Shown here: piece after piece, positions 55,232-63,632 of the stretch
How the letters are laid out: the number at the start of each line of letters is the position of its first letter
Position numbering within the stretch: position 1 is the first letter of the stretch
Source: Telmatobacter sp. DSM 110680
Lineage (GTDB): Bacteria; Acidobacteriota; Terriglobia; Terriglobales; Acidobacteriaceae
DNA length: 64,000 nt
Assembly: GCF_039994875.1 (NCBI RefSeq)
Contig: NZ_CP121196.1
Location: 5,766,001-5,830,000, forward strand
Direction of reading: 5' to 3'
Program-made: the position numbers and the translations under genes
The notes under the pieces: model-generated
The model's database searches: none
Seen by the model: the letters and a program-made list of their open reading frames with translations, nothing else
What the model was told of the DNA's origin: nothing

Positions 55232-56794
55232 ATGAGCAGCCCCGCAATCAAGCAAAACAGCATTCCTGCGCCTCATGAGTGCGGTGCTGTCGTCATTCCC
55301 TTCCCTGTGCTGAGAGGAGAAACAGCTATTCGCGCAGAAGGGAGCATGAAGGACTTCGTCCTGTTCCCCGTCGACCAGATCAAAGGGCTGCCAACAAACG
55401 CCAAGCCCAGCCCGTTTTCGCCCTACTCCTCCATTCTTCGGTCAATCGAACAATATGGAGCATGGAGTGCCGTCCTGATCCACAAAGACACTCACGCCCT
55501 GATTGCAGGGCGGTCGATTGTTCTCGCCTACCGTGAGTTAGCCAAAAAAGACCCTGAAAAATGGAAGTCCATACTAGTCAAGTTGATGCCTTGCAAGCCC
55601 GGGTCTCCTGAGGCTGAATTCCTTGCCAACGACACCGACCTGCAGCACAAGCGGCACAACAAATTTGAGGAAAATCAAATCCTTTGGCGGCAGCATCAGT
55701 TGTGGGAGCAGCTCCACCCGGAGACAGCTCAAGGCAAAGGAAGGTCGAAGGCACAAAAGGAAATCTTTTCCTTTTGTCGACAGGAAGCCGCGTGGCAAGA
55801 TTGTGACGTTCGCACCATCGCAATCAAGGTTGAATGCGCGGCAAAGCTCAATCCTGAGGTGCGGGATGAGATACGAGGGCTCCATGATGCCGAACCGTTG
55901 GACCCCAACGATGGTGGCGAGACGTTGGAATTCGTCCAGAGCCGGGCGAGCAAGTTCGAAACGACCCAGACCGAGCAACGTGAACTGATAAAGGTTCCGC
56001 TCGAACAGCAGCCAGCTATTTGGAATCTCTATCTGCATCCCTCAGAAGCCAAAACCACCCACATGGCAATTAACAATATTAAAGACGCTGTCAAAGTCTT
56101 CAATATGGACGCCCAAATCGGGAAATACGGTGAGCTACCAAACCGCCTATTCCCTATCATATGTGCTGATTTCGCCAGCCCAGAAGGCCTCGCCTGTATT
56201 GAAGAGGATTCGGTGCAACTCTTTTTGATGGATATCCCGTATAACGAGTTGAATCTTATCCCCAGCATATTCGATACATGTTTCCCAAAGCTGGATAAGG
56301 AGCGCGGCCAGATAGCCATCATGTATGGCAATCATCGTCTGGCCTTTTATACTATCGTGGGTCCCTCGGTTGAGAAATACGGTCTCATATCCCGTGACGA
56401 AATTCAGATTATCAACCCTCCCGGGTCGGCATCGAGTGCAGCAAACCCAGAGAAAATGATTCGCTGTGATAAACCGGTTGCTGTGTTTTCTGTTAATCGT
56501 GCCTACTTCCCCTGCAACGACGTCATCATGTCGGCTGGCCCTGAAAAAGACCTTGATCAGTGGCAGCAACCCGTACCGGATTTCGAGGAGTTGATCCAAC
56601 GTCTATCTGACCCGAACGACCTCGTTGTCGACCCGTTCGCCGGGACTGGAACCACCTTGATTGCGGGTTTGAAGACAGGACGCCGGGTATGGGGATGTGA
56701 CAAAGACCTAATGATGACTGAGAAAACCAAGACGCATTTTGTTGAGTGTGGGTTAGTCAGCCCAACAGCAAAGGAAGCTGAATTGACGAGTTAA
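55232..56794 (+). CDS. ParB-like domain fused to an N6/N4 DNA methyltransferase
   Basis: A 520-residue protein. Residues about 38-120 form a ParB/Spo0J-type N-terminal fold (PVDQIKGLPTNAKPSPFSP, LIHKDTHALIAGRSIVLAYR), followed by helices. The C-terminal half holds the methyltransferase with the catalytic motif changed to DIPY (334-337; usually DPPY) and the SAM motif VVDPFAGTGTT at 466-476. Such fusions modify mobile-element DNA, either for protection or for regulation. The usual 'DPPY' change is notable. Start is uncertain: GGGAGC touches both the ATG at 55232 and that at 55346. It is divergent from the excisionase. Confidence 0.82.
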   Translation: MSSPAIKQNSIPAPHECGAVVIPFPVLRGETAIRAEGSMKDFVLFPVDQIKGLPTNAKPSPFSPYSSILRSIEQYGAWSAVLIHKDTHALIAGRSIVLAYRELAKKDPEKWKSILVKLMPCKPGSPEAEFLANDTDLQHKRHNKFEENQILWRQHQLWEQLHPETAQGKGRSKAQKEIFSFCRQEAAWQDCDVRTIAIKVECAAKLNPEVRDEIRGLHDAEPLDPNDGGETLEFVQSRASKFETTQTEQRELIKVPLEQQPAIWNLYLHPSEAKTTHMAINNIKDAVKVFNMDAQIGKYGELPNRLFPIICADFASPEGLACIEEDSVQLFLMDIPYNELNLIPSIFDTCFPKLDKERGQIAIMYGNHRLAFYTIVGPSVEKYGLISRDEIQIINPPGSASSAANPEKMIRCDKPVAVFSVNRAYFPCNDVIMSAGPEKDLDQWQQPVPDFEELIQRLSDPNDLVVDPFAGTGTTLIAGLKTGRRVWGCDKDLMMTEKTKTHFVECGLVSPTAKEAELTS

Positions 56795-56822
56795 TAACCG
56801 TTCCAAGGCAACATTCAAGGCG

Positions 56823-56855
56823 AAGGCTCCTCGGATTTCGAGGAGCTTTTTATTT
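56823..56855 (+). terminator. Terminator after the methyltransferase gene
   Basis: Stem AAGGCTCCTCG/CGAGGAGCTTT with loop GATTT, followed by TTTATTTT. Confidence 0.88.
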
Positions 56856-56931
56856 TCCGTGAATGAATTGAGAGAGCATTTCGCGGTTCACGCATATTAG
56901 GTGAGTCGGCAACTCCGACCAAGGAATGAAA

Positions 56932-57270
56932 ATGATTTACAAATACGATCCGAAGACACCTGACGCTATCTATAAAGCCATTGAGGACGCAGTCAGAGAA
57001 GCTATTGAAAAGGCAAACACGATTTTAGACCCGAGGATATTCCAGTTTGTTGGGCTTGAATGCAGCAAAACCATCCAAGTTAGAAAAAGCGATCCATGTG
57101 GTGAGGCAATATTCCCGGCGAGGGCGTATGTAACGGAGTTGTGTGTGGATGGCACGAAGGATATCCACACGATGGACGTTTTTGTCATGGCTCAAAAGAT
57201 CTATAAAAACACGTTTGAATTATCCGTGTCTTGCACTGCAATCAATTCGCACTATAGTGTTCCCGATTAA
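56932..57270 (+). CDS. Small hypothetical protein, 112 aa
   Basis: Begins MIYKYDPKTPDAIYKAIEDA; helical and acidic at the start, then beta-like with two Cys. ATG 56932 is preferred because AAGGA is then six bases away; at 56926 the ribosome site would touch the start. Not recognised. Confidence 0.6.
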   Translation: MIYKYDPKTPDAIYKAIEDAVREAIEKANTILDPRIFQFVGLECSKTIQVRKSDPCGEAIFPARAYVTELCVDGTKDIHTMDVFVMAQKIYKNTFELSVSCTAINSHYSVPD

Positions 57271-57337
57271 AACAGACGCTTTAAGGGAACCCAATCACCA
57301 CGTGATGACAAGAAATGCCCGGATCTAAAATAGCGAC

Positions 57338-57351
57338 CCGGGTATATTCCT
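57338..57351 (+). promoter_or_regulatory. Shared 14-bp element, copy 1 (CCGGGTATATTCCT)
   Basis: Identical to 58673-58686. Both lie in the leader of a small orphan gene and both are followed by a CTAAAGAA word. The element here is flanked by AGCGAC...GTCGCT, which can form a stem. TATATT inside it could be a -10 box. Confidence 0.5.
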
Positions 57352-57391
57352 TTGTCGCTCCGAATACGGAGCACCTAAAGAAAGGGAATTT

Positions 57392-57547
57392 ATGACTAAC
57401 TTAATCGCATTCAACGCTACACAAGAAGAACTGGAATCGCTCACTAGGATTCATACACACCTTTACTACAACGCTGAAATGAGAGTCCTTCACATGGCTC
57501 ATACGTCGGACCTCACGATCAGACAGTTCATTGGGGGTACAGAGTGA
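57392..57547 (+). CDS. Small hypothetical protein, 51 aa
   Basis: Begins MTNLIAFNATQEELESLTRI after AAAGGG. Helical and His-rich (RIHTHLYYN, VLHMAHTS). Its TGA (57545-57547) overlaps the GTG start of the next gene (57544) as GTGA, so the two are coupled. Too short for usual cut-offs. Confidence 0.55.
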   Translation: MTNLIAFNATQEELESLTRIHTHLYYNAEMRVLHMAHTSDLTIRQFIGGTE

Positions 57548-58380
57548 ACGCAACGAAAGCTGATTTCATCGTTTCCGATATGCCTGAAGGATCATGCAAA
57601 GGAATCTCCCCGGCACCACAAACGCCGGGGAGCGACACGGATGAAGAATCACTGATGGCGAGTGCCCTCCTTCTCTGGAGCGAGCACGATACGTGCGTGG
57701 CTAGGCTCGCTCCAATCCTATATATGCTTTGCAAGAAGCTGAAGGCGCAAGGCAAGAAGGGCAAAGGATTCAGAGCGTGGCTGGTAGAAAACAACAAGAA
57801 TCCAACTACCGCCTATCGGTGGATAAGAGAGTACACGGAAGAGAAAGGCATCGCACTCCCTAATGTTCATAAGGCGAAAGCAAAGCATACTTCGTGCCAC
57901 TTGGCACAAAGTTCCGATACAGCGAATGCAAAGGCCACTGTCGGTTCCAGTGTCGCCAATCCGGCTTGGCACATATCGCAAATGAACGAATCAGAGCAGA
58001 TCGCACTCTTAGACATTGGCTCGTTCGCGGAAACATTGAGCAAGGCTAAAGAACTGATTGAAAAGCTAGCCAAGGAGTTCCAATCGGCTTCGCAATCCTA
58101 CGACCCACAAACACAAGAACTCGCAGTCTACGGTGACCAGAACTATCAATGGACTCCTCCCAACAATTCCGCAGAAATCGCAAGGGCACAGGCGTACATG
58201 GTTGCACTCACAACAACCTTGAGCGCGCTTAACCGTGAGGCGAAACAGGCTCGCGCACTTGTGGCCATGTTCAAGAAATATATCGAGAAACTGAATAACA
58301 ACAACCAGCAGGAGTTCTTCCAAGTGGTACCGAAGAAAGTGCCGCTACCTGTGAACGAGCTCCAGCTGGAGGTTGCGTGA
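57544..58380 (+). CDS. Helical hypothetical protein, 278 aa
   Basis: Starts at GTG overlapping the stop of the previous gene. The middle part (LWSEHDTCVARLAPILYMLC, KLKAQGKKGKGFRAWLVENN, TAYRWIREYTEEKGI) resembles a short helix-turn-helix-like region as in many phage-encoded regulatory proteins; the rest is long helices, some in coiled-coil register (ARAQAYMVALTTTLSALNRE). Not recognised. Confidence 0.65.
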   Translation: MNATKADFIVSDMPEGSCKGISPAPQTPGSDTDEESLMASALLLWSEHDTCVARLAPILYMLCKKLKAQGKKGKGFRAWLVENNKNPTTAYRWIREYTEEKGIALPNVHKAKAKHTSCHLAQSSDTANAKATVGSSVANPAWHISQMNESEQIALLDIGSFAETLSKAKELIEKLAKEFQSASQSYDPQTQELAVYGDQNYQWTPPNNSAEIARAQAYMVALTTTLSALNREAKQARALVAMFKKYIEKLNNNNQQEFFQVVPKKVPLPVNELQLEVA

Positions 58381-58391
58381 AATCGCCTAGC

Positions 58392-58598
58392 CTACTCCAC
58401 TTCCAACATCTCACGAACGGTGTATCGCCCAGCATCGTCACGGCGAGTGACAACGAAGCCTTCCGGTGGGCAATCGCGTTCAATGCGAGCCGTCCGCTCA
58501 TATTCACGGGCTAGTTCCGATGCTTCGTCCTTCGAATCCACCGCACCGATGATTTGATACATGTCGTCACATTCAACCACCAAGATTCCGTAGTTCAT
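58392..58598 (-). CDS. Small hypothetical protein, 68 aa
   Basis: Begins MNYGILVVECDDMYQIIGAV after GGAGGAAGGCG, an excellent ribosome site. Acidic, mixed alpha/beta, with SKDEASELAREYERTARIER. Convergent with the previous gene. The frame upstream to 58907 is rejected because it runs through non-coding leader DNA. Confidence 0.65.
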   Translation of the reverse strand: MNYGILVVECDDMYQIIGAVDSKDEASELAREYERTARIERDCPPEGFVVTRRDDAGRYTVREMLEVE

Positions 58599-58672
58599 CG
58601 CCTTCCTCCGATGGCAATGAGTGCGCATCTGCTCAAGCACGCCCTCATCTTCCAGCGAATTACTTTTCCTTT

Positions 58673-58686
58673 CCGGGTATATTCCT
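58673..58686 (+). promoter_or_regulatory. Shared 14-bp element, copy 2 (CCGGGTATATTCCT)
   Basis: Second copy of the element at 57338, here 115 bases before the ATG of the gene at 58801. The intervening leader is AT-rich and contains two CGCAACAATAACC-like words. Confidence 0.5.
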
Positions 58687-58800
58687 AGAGCACTAAAGAA
58701 GGACGCACAACAATAACAGGACGCAGAACAAAGTAGACGACACATAACAGTTACTGCTAAGAAAACGCAACAATAACCAATATCAAAGGATAAATAGCAA

Positions 58801-59055
58801 ATGAATATTACAGAAACAGGCAAGCAGTTTGTTAAAGGCAACGATTTTAGATGCGCCGTCGCGACCATTGCGACTTTGGCAGACGACGACACTTTTTTCG
58901 ACACCATTAGGGTTTATACGGCTCTGAGTCTATGTATGGCTCCAGATCGAAGCGTATCCACGGAGGATGACGCTATAGCTGCATTTATCGACACGCATCC
59001 AAAGGAAATTGCAGATGCGGCGGCCCCGGCGTTACGTGCAATTGTGGGACGATAA
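58801..59055 (+). CDS. Small hypothetical protein, 84 aa
   Basis: Begins MNITETGKQFVKGNDFRCAV after AAAGGATAAATAGCAA. Helical and acidic (STEDDAIAAFIDTHPKEIAD). Nine bases before the next gene, so co-transcribed. Not recognised. Confidence 0.6.
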   Translation: MNITETGKQFVKGNDFRCAVATIATLADDDTFFDTIRVYTALSLCMAPDRSVSTEDDAIAAFIDTHPKEIADAAAPALRAIVGR

Positions 59056-59064
59056 GGGGCGATT

Positions 59065-59247
59065 ATGAGCAGATCAGACTCGCCATTCAAAGAAGCAGAC
59101 TTTACCAGAACTGGTATCGTCTGCTTCGGAAAGTTCAAAGGGCTGCATATTTCAGCATTACCACTGGAGTTCTACAAATATCTGGTTGTCCATTATCGGT
59201 TCAACCTTGCAGTTCTTACAAATCAAAGAACGAATAATAAGAAGTAA
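59065..59247 (+). CDS. DUF3820-like small protein
   Basis: A 60-residue protein with TGIVCFGKFKGLHISALPLE and FYKYLV, the pattern FGK-x-KG-x-x-I-x-x-L-P found in DUF3820-type proteins and the tail of exonuclease X, which are linked to DNA processing. AAGGGG precedes ATG 59065. It is 30 bases before the ATPase gene. Confidence 0.62.
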   Translation: MSRSDSPFKEADFTRTGIVCFGKFKGLHISALPLEFYKYLVVHYRFNLAVLTNQRTNNKK

Positions 59248-59277
59248 TGCGAGCTACGGCTCGACAGGAGTGCCACG

Positions 59278-60738
59278 ATGGCCATATTAACGCTTCAAGA
59301 ACAACAAGATATTAAAGCTGCAAAAGAACATCTACAAAATGCAGCTCTTTCAGCTAACGAAATTCTTCAGATTTCAATTCACATGCCAGACGCCTTCGAC
59401 AATTATGAAGAAGGCATGAAGAACTGCCTTGAACATGGCAAGGAAGCCATTTTTCAAGCCTCACAGTTCCTCTATAAATCGTATGGGAAACCAGCTACAA
59501 AAGCTGCACTCAAAAAGGAAGTCACCCATTTCGTAAAGAAGGGTCAAGAAGAAGCCGTCGACCTACTCATCGACAAGGTTTATGACCTTCCTATAACCGA
59601 TTTGAATTATTCGGTTGCGAACCTGAAGCGGTTTATCAGCTTTCAGCGTGCAAGGAACGCTTACAACAAGATTGCTGATGATTTTTTAAAGGCATACAAG
59701 AACCAAGATGAAACAGCCTTGCTTAAGATTCCATCAAATCTAGCTGAATACATGAAGGTTCCCGTATCCAGACAGGGTGTTCTCACTTGCTTGGATGATG
59801 TAGTCGAACAGCATGTGGAATGGTTATGGAACCCATATATTCCACTTGGGAAGATAACAATGTTGGAAGGTGACCCCAGTTGTGGAAAGACCTTCTTGTC
59901 GCTGGCACTTTGTAAGCAGGTGACTAATGGTGAAAAGATGAACGGGCAATCGGTTCCACCTGAAAACGTGCTGTACTTGACGGCTGAAGACGGAATGGCA
60001 GATACCATTAAGCCTCGGTTCGTAGGTTTGGGTGGTAATCCCAAGTTCTTCTACGGTGGTGCGGAACTACCTGACGGCTCCCTGATGTCAATGTCTGATA
60101 CAGACGTGTTGGAAAGCATGATTAGGGAAAAACTGCCCAAGCTTATCGTCATCGACCCGTTGAGCGCATTCTTAGGTTCAAAGGTCGATATGCATAGGGC
60201 TAATGAAGTCCGCCCGGTGATGGCTGGCTTGGGAAGGTTGGCTGAAAAGTATAACCTTGCTGTAATCGTAATCCGGCATTTGAACAAAGGAACAGGTAAG
60301 GCTAGCTATCGTGGTCAAGGTTCCATTGATTTCACTGCCCTCGCTCGTTCCGTGCTGGCCGTAGGTGCTGACCCAAACAATCCAGAATTACGCGCCTTCA
60401 TCCAAACCAAGTGTTCGCTTGCCATGAAGGGGTGTGCTCAGGGATTCAAGATTATTACCAACTCCTTCAACCAGCCTGAACTGATATTCACAGGGGACAG
60501 TGAGCTAACGGTAGATGATTTGTTGGCTGAACCAGCTGAAACCACTAAAGCCGACGATGCCGTTCATTTCCTTGAAACGGTGTTGAAGGATGGACCGTTG
60601 GCACCAAAGGAAATCAAGAAACAAGCGAAAGACGCCGGACTTGGTGAAAACACATTGCAATCTGCCAAACGTAAGCTTGGTATCAGAGTTAGCTGCGTGG
60701 ACAAGAAGAAAGGTGAATGGGTGTGGAGACTGTCCTGA
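59278..60738 (+). CDS. RepA-like AAA ATPase (AAA_25 type)
   Basis: A 486-residue protein. The first 190 residues are helical and unlike known primases. The ATPase core has Walker A GDPSCGKTFL (198-207), Walker B LIVIDPLSAF (Asp293) and motif VIRHLNKGTGKASYRGQGSI, typical of RepA/KaiC-like hexameric helicases that drive replication of plasmids, phages and satellites. The end (about 410-486) is a winged-helix-like domain with LAPKEIKKQAKDAGLGENTL. It probably replicates the excised element, using the AT-rich region downstream as its origin (inference). Confidence 0.85.
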   Translation: MAILTLQEQQDIKAAKEHLQNAALSANEILQISIHMPDAFDNYEEGMKNCLEHGKEAIFQASQFLYKSYGKPATKAALKKEVTHFVKKGQEEAVDLLIDKVYDLPITDLNYSVANLKRFISFQRARNAYNKIADDFLKAYKNQDETALLKIPSNLAEYMKVPVSRQGVLTCLDDVVEQHVEWLWNPYIPLGKITMLEGDPSCGKTFLSLALCKQVTNGEKMNGQSVPPENVLYLTAEDGMADTIKPRFVGLGGNPKFFYGGAELPDGSLMSMSDTDVLESMIREKLPKLIVIDPLSAFLGSKVDMHRANEVRPVMAGLGRLAEKYNLAVIVIRHLNKGTGKASYRGQGSIDFTALARSVLAVGADPNNPELRAFIQTKCSLAMKGCAQGFKIITNSFNQPELIFTGDSELTVDDLLAEPAETTKADDAVHFLETVLKDGPLAPKEIKKQAKDAGLGENTLQSAKRKLGIRVSCVDKKKGEWVWRLS

Positions 60739-61002
60739 TAGTTGAACTCATTGCTTGGGACGGAAGGGAAAGTTGAAGGAATAGAAAGGTGAGTGCGAAC
60801 AACCTGCTCAACGCAACCCCCACCTAGTAAGTACATATATATATATCAATTACCTTATTCTTAGGAGTTGCGAAGACGGGTTGCGCTTCGCAACTCCCTT
60901 CGCAGTGTCGCATCCCCTATCGCAACCACTAATGTTTCCCTATCGCCTTCAATAGTGTGGATTTGCTTGGCGGGGGGGTGCGAGATGTTGTTATTCGCAC
61001 CG
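60739..61002 (+). promoter_or_regulatory. Candidate origin or recombination region
   Basis: A short TATATATATATA tract (60835-60846) is followed by AT-rich DNA and a perfect 12-bp inverted repeat GGAGTTGCGAAG...CTTCGCAACTCC (60864-60897, loop 10 bases containing TTGCG). Further copies of the half-word CGCAAC lie on both sides (CAACGCAACCCC near 60817, TATCGCAACCAC near 60919). Between a RepA-like gene and an integrase this could be an origin or a recombinase site. Confidence 0.45.
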
Positions 61003-61965
61003 TTAACGCATGTCCGTGGTTGGCATGGCAATTAGTTGGACCGCCTTAATCTTGGCCTGTTCTCCTCTTCTGTCGTATATCCCTGTGGTTGATATATTCT
61101 TGTGTCCGGCCAAACGCTGCACCGTAAATAAATCAACGCCGGAATCGAGCAAATTTGTGATGAAGGTGCGCCTCAGGTCGTGGCAGCTAAATGTTCCAAT
61201 CTCGGCTTCTGCTGCACGTTTTTTCACGACTAGAGCTAGTCCCTGTGGCGTGAACCGGCCCGTTGCCAATGCACCACCTTTATTGATAGGCGAAAACATC
61301 GGTCCATCCCCTTCCCCGCGAACATTTAGCCAAGCATCGAGTAAAACTTGGACCTGTTCCAGTGCATAGCCCAATCTAGGTTTGTTTCCCTTCCCATGCA
61401 CTGCGATAATTCCTTGCACTGGGTTGTAATCACTCGTATCAAGAGATATGACTTCCGCCCGCCTCAGTCCCAAGCCGTAAAGCAATCCGACGATAGCGCC
61501 ATCTCGAATCCCAGCGGGTGAAGTATCCCGATGGCATGCATCGAATACCTTCTGCAATTCTTCATTGCCGAGCGCCCGTCCGGATGGTTCGGATTCGCCA
61601 TGAACAGAAGCTAAATCGGTGGCTTTGGCCAAATCGTCATATGGCATCAGTCCCATTCGCCAGCATTCCTTCAATACTCCACGTAGGGCAGCAAGTAGTC
61701 GTTTGGCCGTGTTGGGTGCATATCGTTTCACAAGCCAATTTCGGACTGCAGATGTGTCTTGATATCGAAGAGTAGCCCAGTCGGTTTCATCGGCATCGAA
61801 AACACCCTCTGATAGAAACCCTGCAATGGCATTCAGGGCTTGCCGTTGCCCCCGACGTGAACCTTCAGCCAATCTGGCTAGGTAAGCCTCAACTGGATTC
61901 GGTTGGGGCCGTGTCACTGCCCCCGGTGCCCCTGAATGGGTGGGAACTAAGAATGGTGTAGCCAT
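61003..61965 (-). CDS. Second tyrosine recombinase (XerC/D-like)
   Basis: A 320-residue recombinase without an arm domain. Catalytic residues are Arg169 (GLGLRRAEV), Lys192 (GKGNKPR), His262 and Arg265 (CHDLRRTFI), His288 (AGHKNISTTG) and Tyr297 (IYDRRGE), all intact. The short N-terminus and core layout match XerC/D-like and small integron-type recombinases. It is unlike the integrase at 53530, so two integration systems meet here. Starts at ATG 61965. Confidence 0.9.
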   Translation of the reverse strand: MATPFLVPTHSGAPGAVTRPQPNPVEAYLARLAEGSRRGQRQALNAIAGFLSEGVFDADETDWATLRYQDTSAVRNWLVKRYAPNTAKRLLAALRGVLKECWRMGLMPYDDLAKATDLASVHGESEPSGRALGNEELQKVFDACHRDTSPAGIRDGAIVGLLYGLGLRRAEVISLDTSDYNPVQGIIAVHGKGNKPRLGYALEQVQVLLDAWLNVRGEGDGPMFSPINKGGALATGRFTPQGLALVVKKRAAEAEIGTFSCHDLRRTFITNLLDSGVDLFTVQRLAGHKNISTTGIYDRRGEQAKIKAVQLIAMPTTDMR

Positions 61966-62063
61966 GAATCCCCCTTAGAAATAGCTTTCCAGAATGTGCT
62001 TTCGCGTCAGTTATGCATAAAATGCCCGAATCGCCCTCAAACTTCACCTCTCAGGACAATAGA

Positions 62064-62094
62064 AAGCCCCGAGAACGGTTGCGTCTCGGGGCTT
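62064..62094 (-). terminator. Terminator of the Lys-rich gene at 62114
   Basis: Perfect 11-bp stem AAGCCCCGAGA/TCTCGGGGCTT with loop ACGGTTGCG; minus strand continues TTTCTATTGTCC. Confidence 0.8.
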
Positions 62095-62113
62095 CGACTA
62101 AGATTTGCAATTT

Positions 62114-62515
62114 TCAGGCTTCGGTTGGTTGAACGGGCTTGCCTGCCTCCGGCGTGACAACGGTCACCTTGGTTGCCTTCTTAACCGATGCCTTTGGCTT
62201 CTGAACCTTGGATTTGGTCGTCGGCTTCTTTGCCTGCTTGGTTGCCGTGGGCTTCGGCTTGAGTTCCTTTTCCGTATGGGGCTTAGAACGCCGTTTGAAT
62301 CGAACCAATTTGCCATCTATTTTGATGCCCTTGTTCATTGCAACCGAACACTTGGCACGAACACTTTTCGTGGGGTCGTCGCCGGCGGGGTTGTAATGAG
62401 CATCGAGCGATTTTGAGATTTCCTCGTACGAACAACCTCTGTCCCACATGGTTTTCAATTTCGTCCAGTTGAACGGCACCCGCTTCACACTTTCCTTTGT
62501 TGCTGTCTTCCCCAT
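62114..62515 (-). CDS. Protein with histone-like Lys/Pro/Ala-rich tail
   Basis: A 133-residue protein. Residues 10-80 form a small domain (VPFNWTKLKTMWDRGCSYEE, KSVRAKCSVAMNKGIKIDGK) reminiscent of a helix-turn-helix; from about 85 on it is a histone-H1-like tail (KPKPTATKQAKKPTTKSKVQ and PKASVKKATKV). AAAGGAGAGCA precedes the ATG at 62515. DNA binding is likely. Own terminator follows. Confidence 0.72.
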   Translation of the reverse strand: MGKTATKESVKRVPFNWTKLKTMWDRGCSYEEISKSLDAHYNPAGDDPTKSVRAKCSVAMNKGIKIDGKLVRFKRRSKPHTEKELKPKPTATKQAKKPTTKSKVQKPKASVKKATKVTVVTPEAGKPVQPTEA

Positions 62516-62893
62516 TGCTCTCCTTTTGCTGGTATCCCAGCCGAACTTAGCAATGAGTGCGTGACAATCGGATGCCGCCCTCAATGGACACCTAACTAGC
62601 GAAGTTCACCCTGATGAACAATCTACTTTGACAAAGGTGCGAGCGATGCTTGCATTTGAGAGGTTCACGTCTCATGTACGCCTCGGATTCATGCATCACG
62701 ATGGCAATGCTGGTTGGCAATTAAGGTATTAGCCATTGCTCCGGTGATGGTCGTCACCGTAAACGTGCTTGCCGCGAAGCAGAATCGCCCTTTCCACGAA
62801 AAACAGAGATGCAACATGCTCTGCAGCGCACCTGTGTGAGAGAACGGACAGTGTTGTTCGTTCGAAATTCATTTCGAGGAGCGAAACAGCCGA
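62516..62893. other. Intergenic stretch, nothing recognised
   Basis: About 380 bases between divergent genes, with a TTGACA near 62629 but no clear -10 box. No gene supported. Confidence 0.4.
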
Positions 62894-63514
62894 ATGGACC
62901 ATAGAAGAAAGCCGACCAAAACCTGCCCGTATTGTGCTGAGACCGTATTGAAGGCTGCACTAAAGTGCAAACACTGCGGGGAGTTTTTTGACGACTCTGG
63001 TGGATTTAGCGCTGCCTCCATACGCCGTTCCAGTCCTATCACTCCTCAGAGCGATGGCAAGAGTATTGATTCCTTCGCGGACGGCCTTGAGCAGGTTATC
63101 TTGTTTGAAAACCGTCGAACCGGTCAACGCAGAGAAGCTCCCGTTGGATTCTCTTTTACTAACCTATTTTTCGGATTCTTCGTTCCTTTATTCCGAGGTG
63201 ATTTGAAATGGGCGGTGATTCAGTTCTTCGCCGCTCTGTTCACCGCGGGGCTTTGTTGGCTGGTGTTTCCTTTTATCTATAACGGCCTATATATTAATGA
63301 CCTCGAGGCCAGCGGGTTTAGGCGAGTAGAGCCACCCAAACTAACCAGAGAGGATGGTGCCGAGCCCGAAGAATCTGTATTCCCGTGCCCAGTTTGCGGG
63401 AAGAACAACACAGCGCTCGCTGATGTCATGGACACCACCGCCACATGGCAATGTGCTGATTGCAGCCATCAATGGACGCTGCCCCTTGAACCGACAGTAT
63501 ATTTTAGCGGTTGA
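62894..63514 (+). CDS. Membrane protein with two zinc ribbons (DUF2628-like)
   Basis: A 206-residue protein. The N-terminal zinc ribbon CPYCAETVLKAALKCKHCGE is at residues 11-30. A hydrophobic middle (VGFSFTNLFFGFFVPLFRGD, AVIQFFAALFTAGLCWLVFP) carries two to three membrane stretches of the DUF2628 type, and a second ribbon with CPVCGKNN and CADCSHQW ends the chain. Function unknown; such proteins occur in many mobile regions. Start ATG 62894. Confidence 0.75.
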   Translation: MDHRRKPTKTCPYCAETVLKAALKCKHCGEFFDDSGGFSAASIRRSSPITPQSDGKSIDSFADGLEQVILFENRRTGQRREAPVGFSFTNLFFGFFVPLFRGDLKWAVIQFFAALFTAGLCWLVFPFIYNGLYINDLEASGFRRVEPPKLTREDGAEPEESVFPCPVCGKNNTALADVMDTTATWQCADCSHQWTLPLEPTVYFSG

Positions 63515-63632
63515 AAGCGCTAGCAGGTCACCGAGTGCCGGGGTATCGATTGCATGGGCATCACTAATAGTAGGCATGGAGAACACGCCGCAGTAAGATG
63601 ACACCTCAAATCGATGTTGAACCAAACCTTCA

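Larger units (their letters stand above)
53117..61000. mobile_element. Candidate small integrative (satellite-like) element
   Basis: The set of genes looks like a unit: a coupled excisionase-integrase pair facing left, a divergent ParB-methyltransferase gene, several small orphan genes, and a RepA-like ATPase before an AT-rich region with a 12-bp palindrome. This layout is common in phage satellites and integrative mobile islands. I could not find matching attachment sites at its two ends, and the true boundary may be the tRNA-Pro gene or lie outside the window. Confidence 0.45.

Noticed and set aside
53100..61010. Attachment-site direct repeats around the candidate satellite element
   Set aside because: Comparing the DNA beyond the integrase end with that after the ATPase gene by eye showed no convincing shared core.
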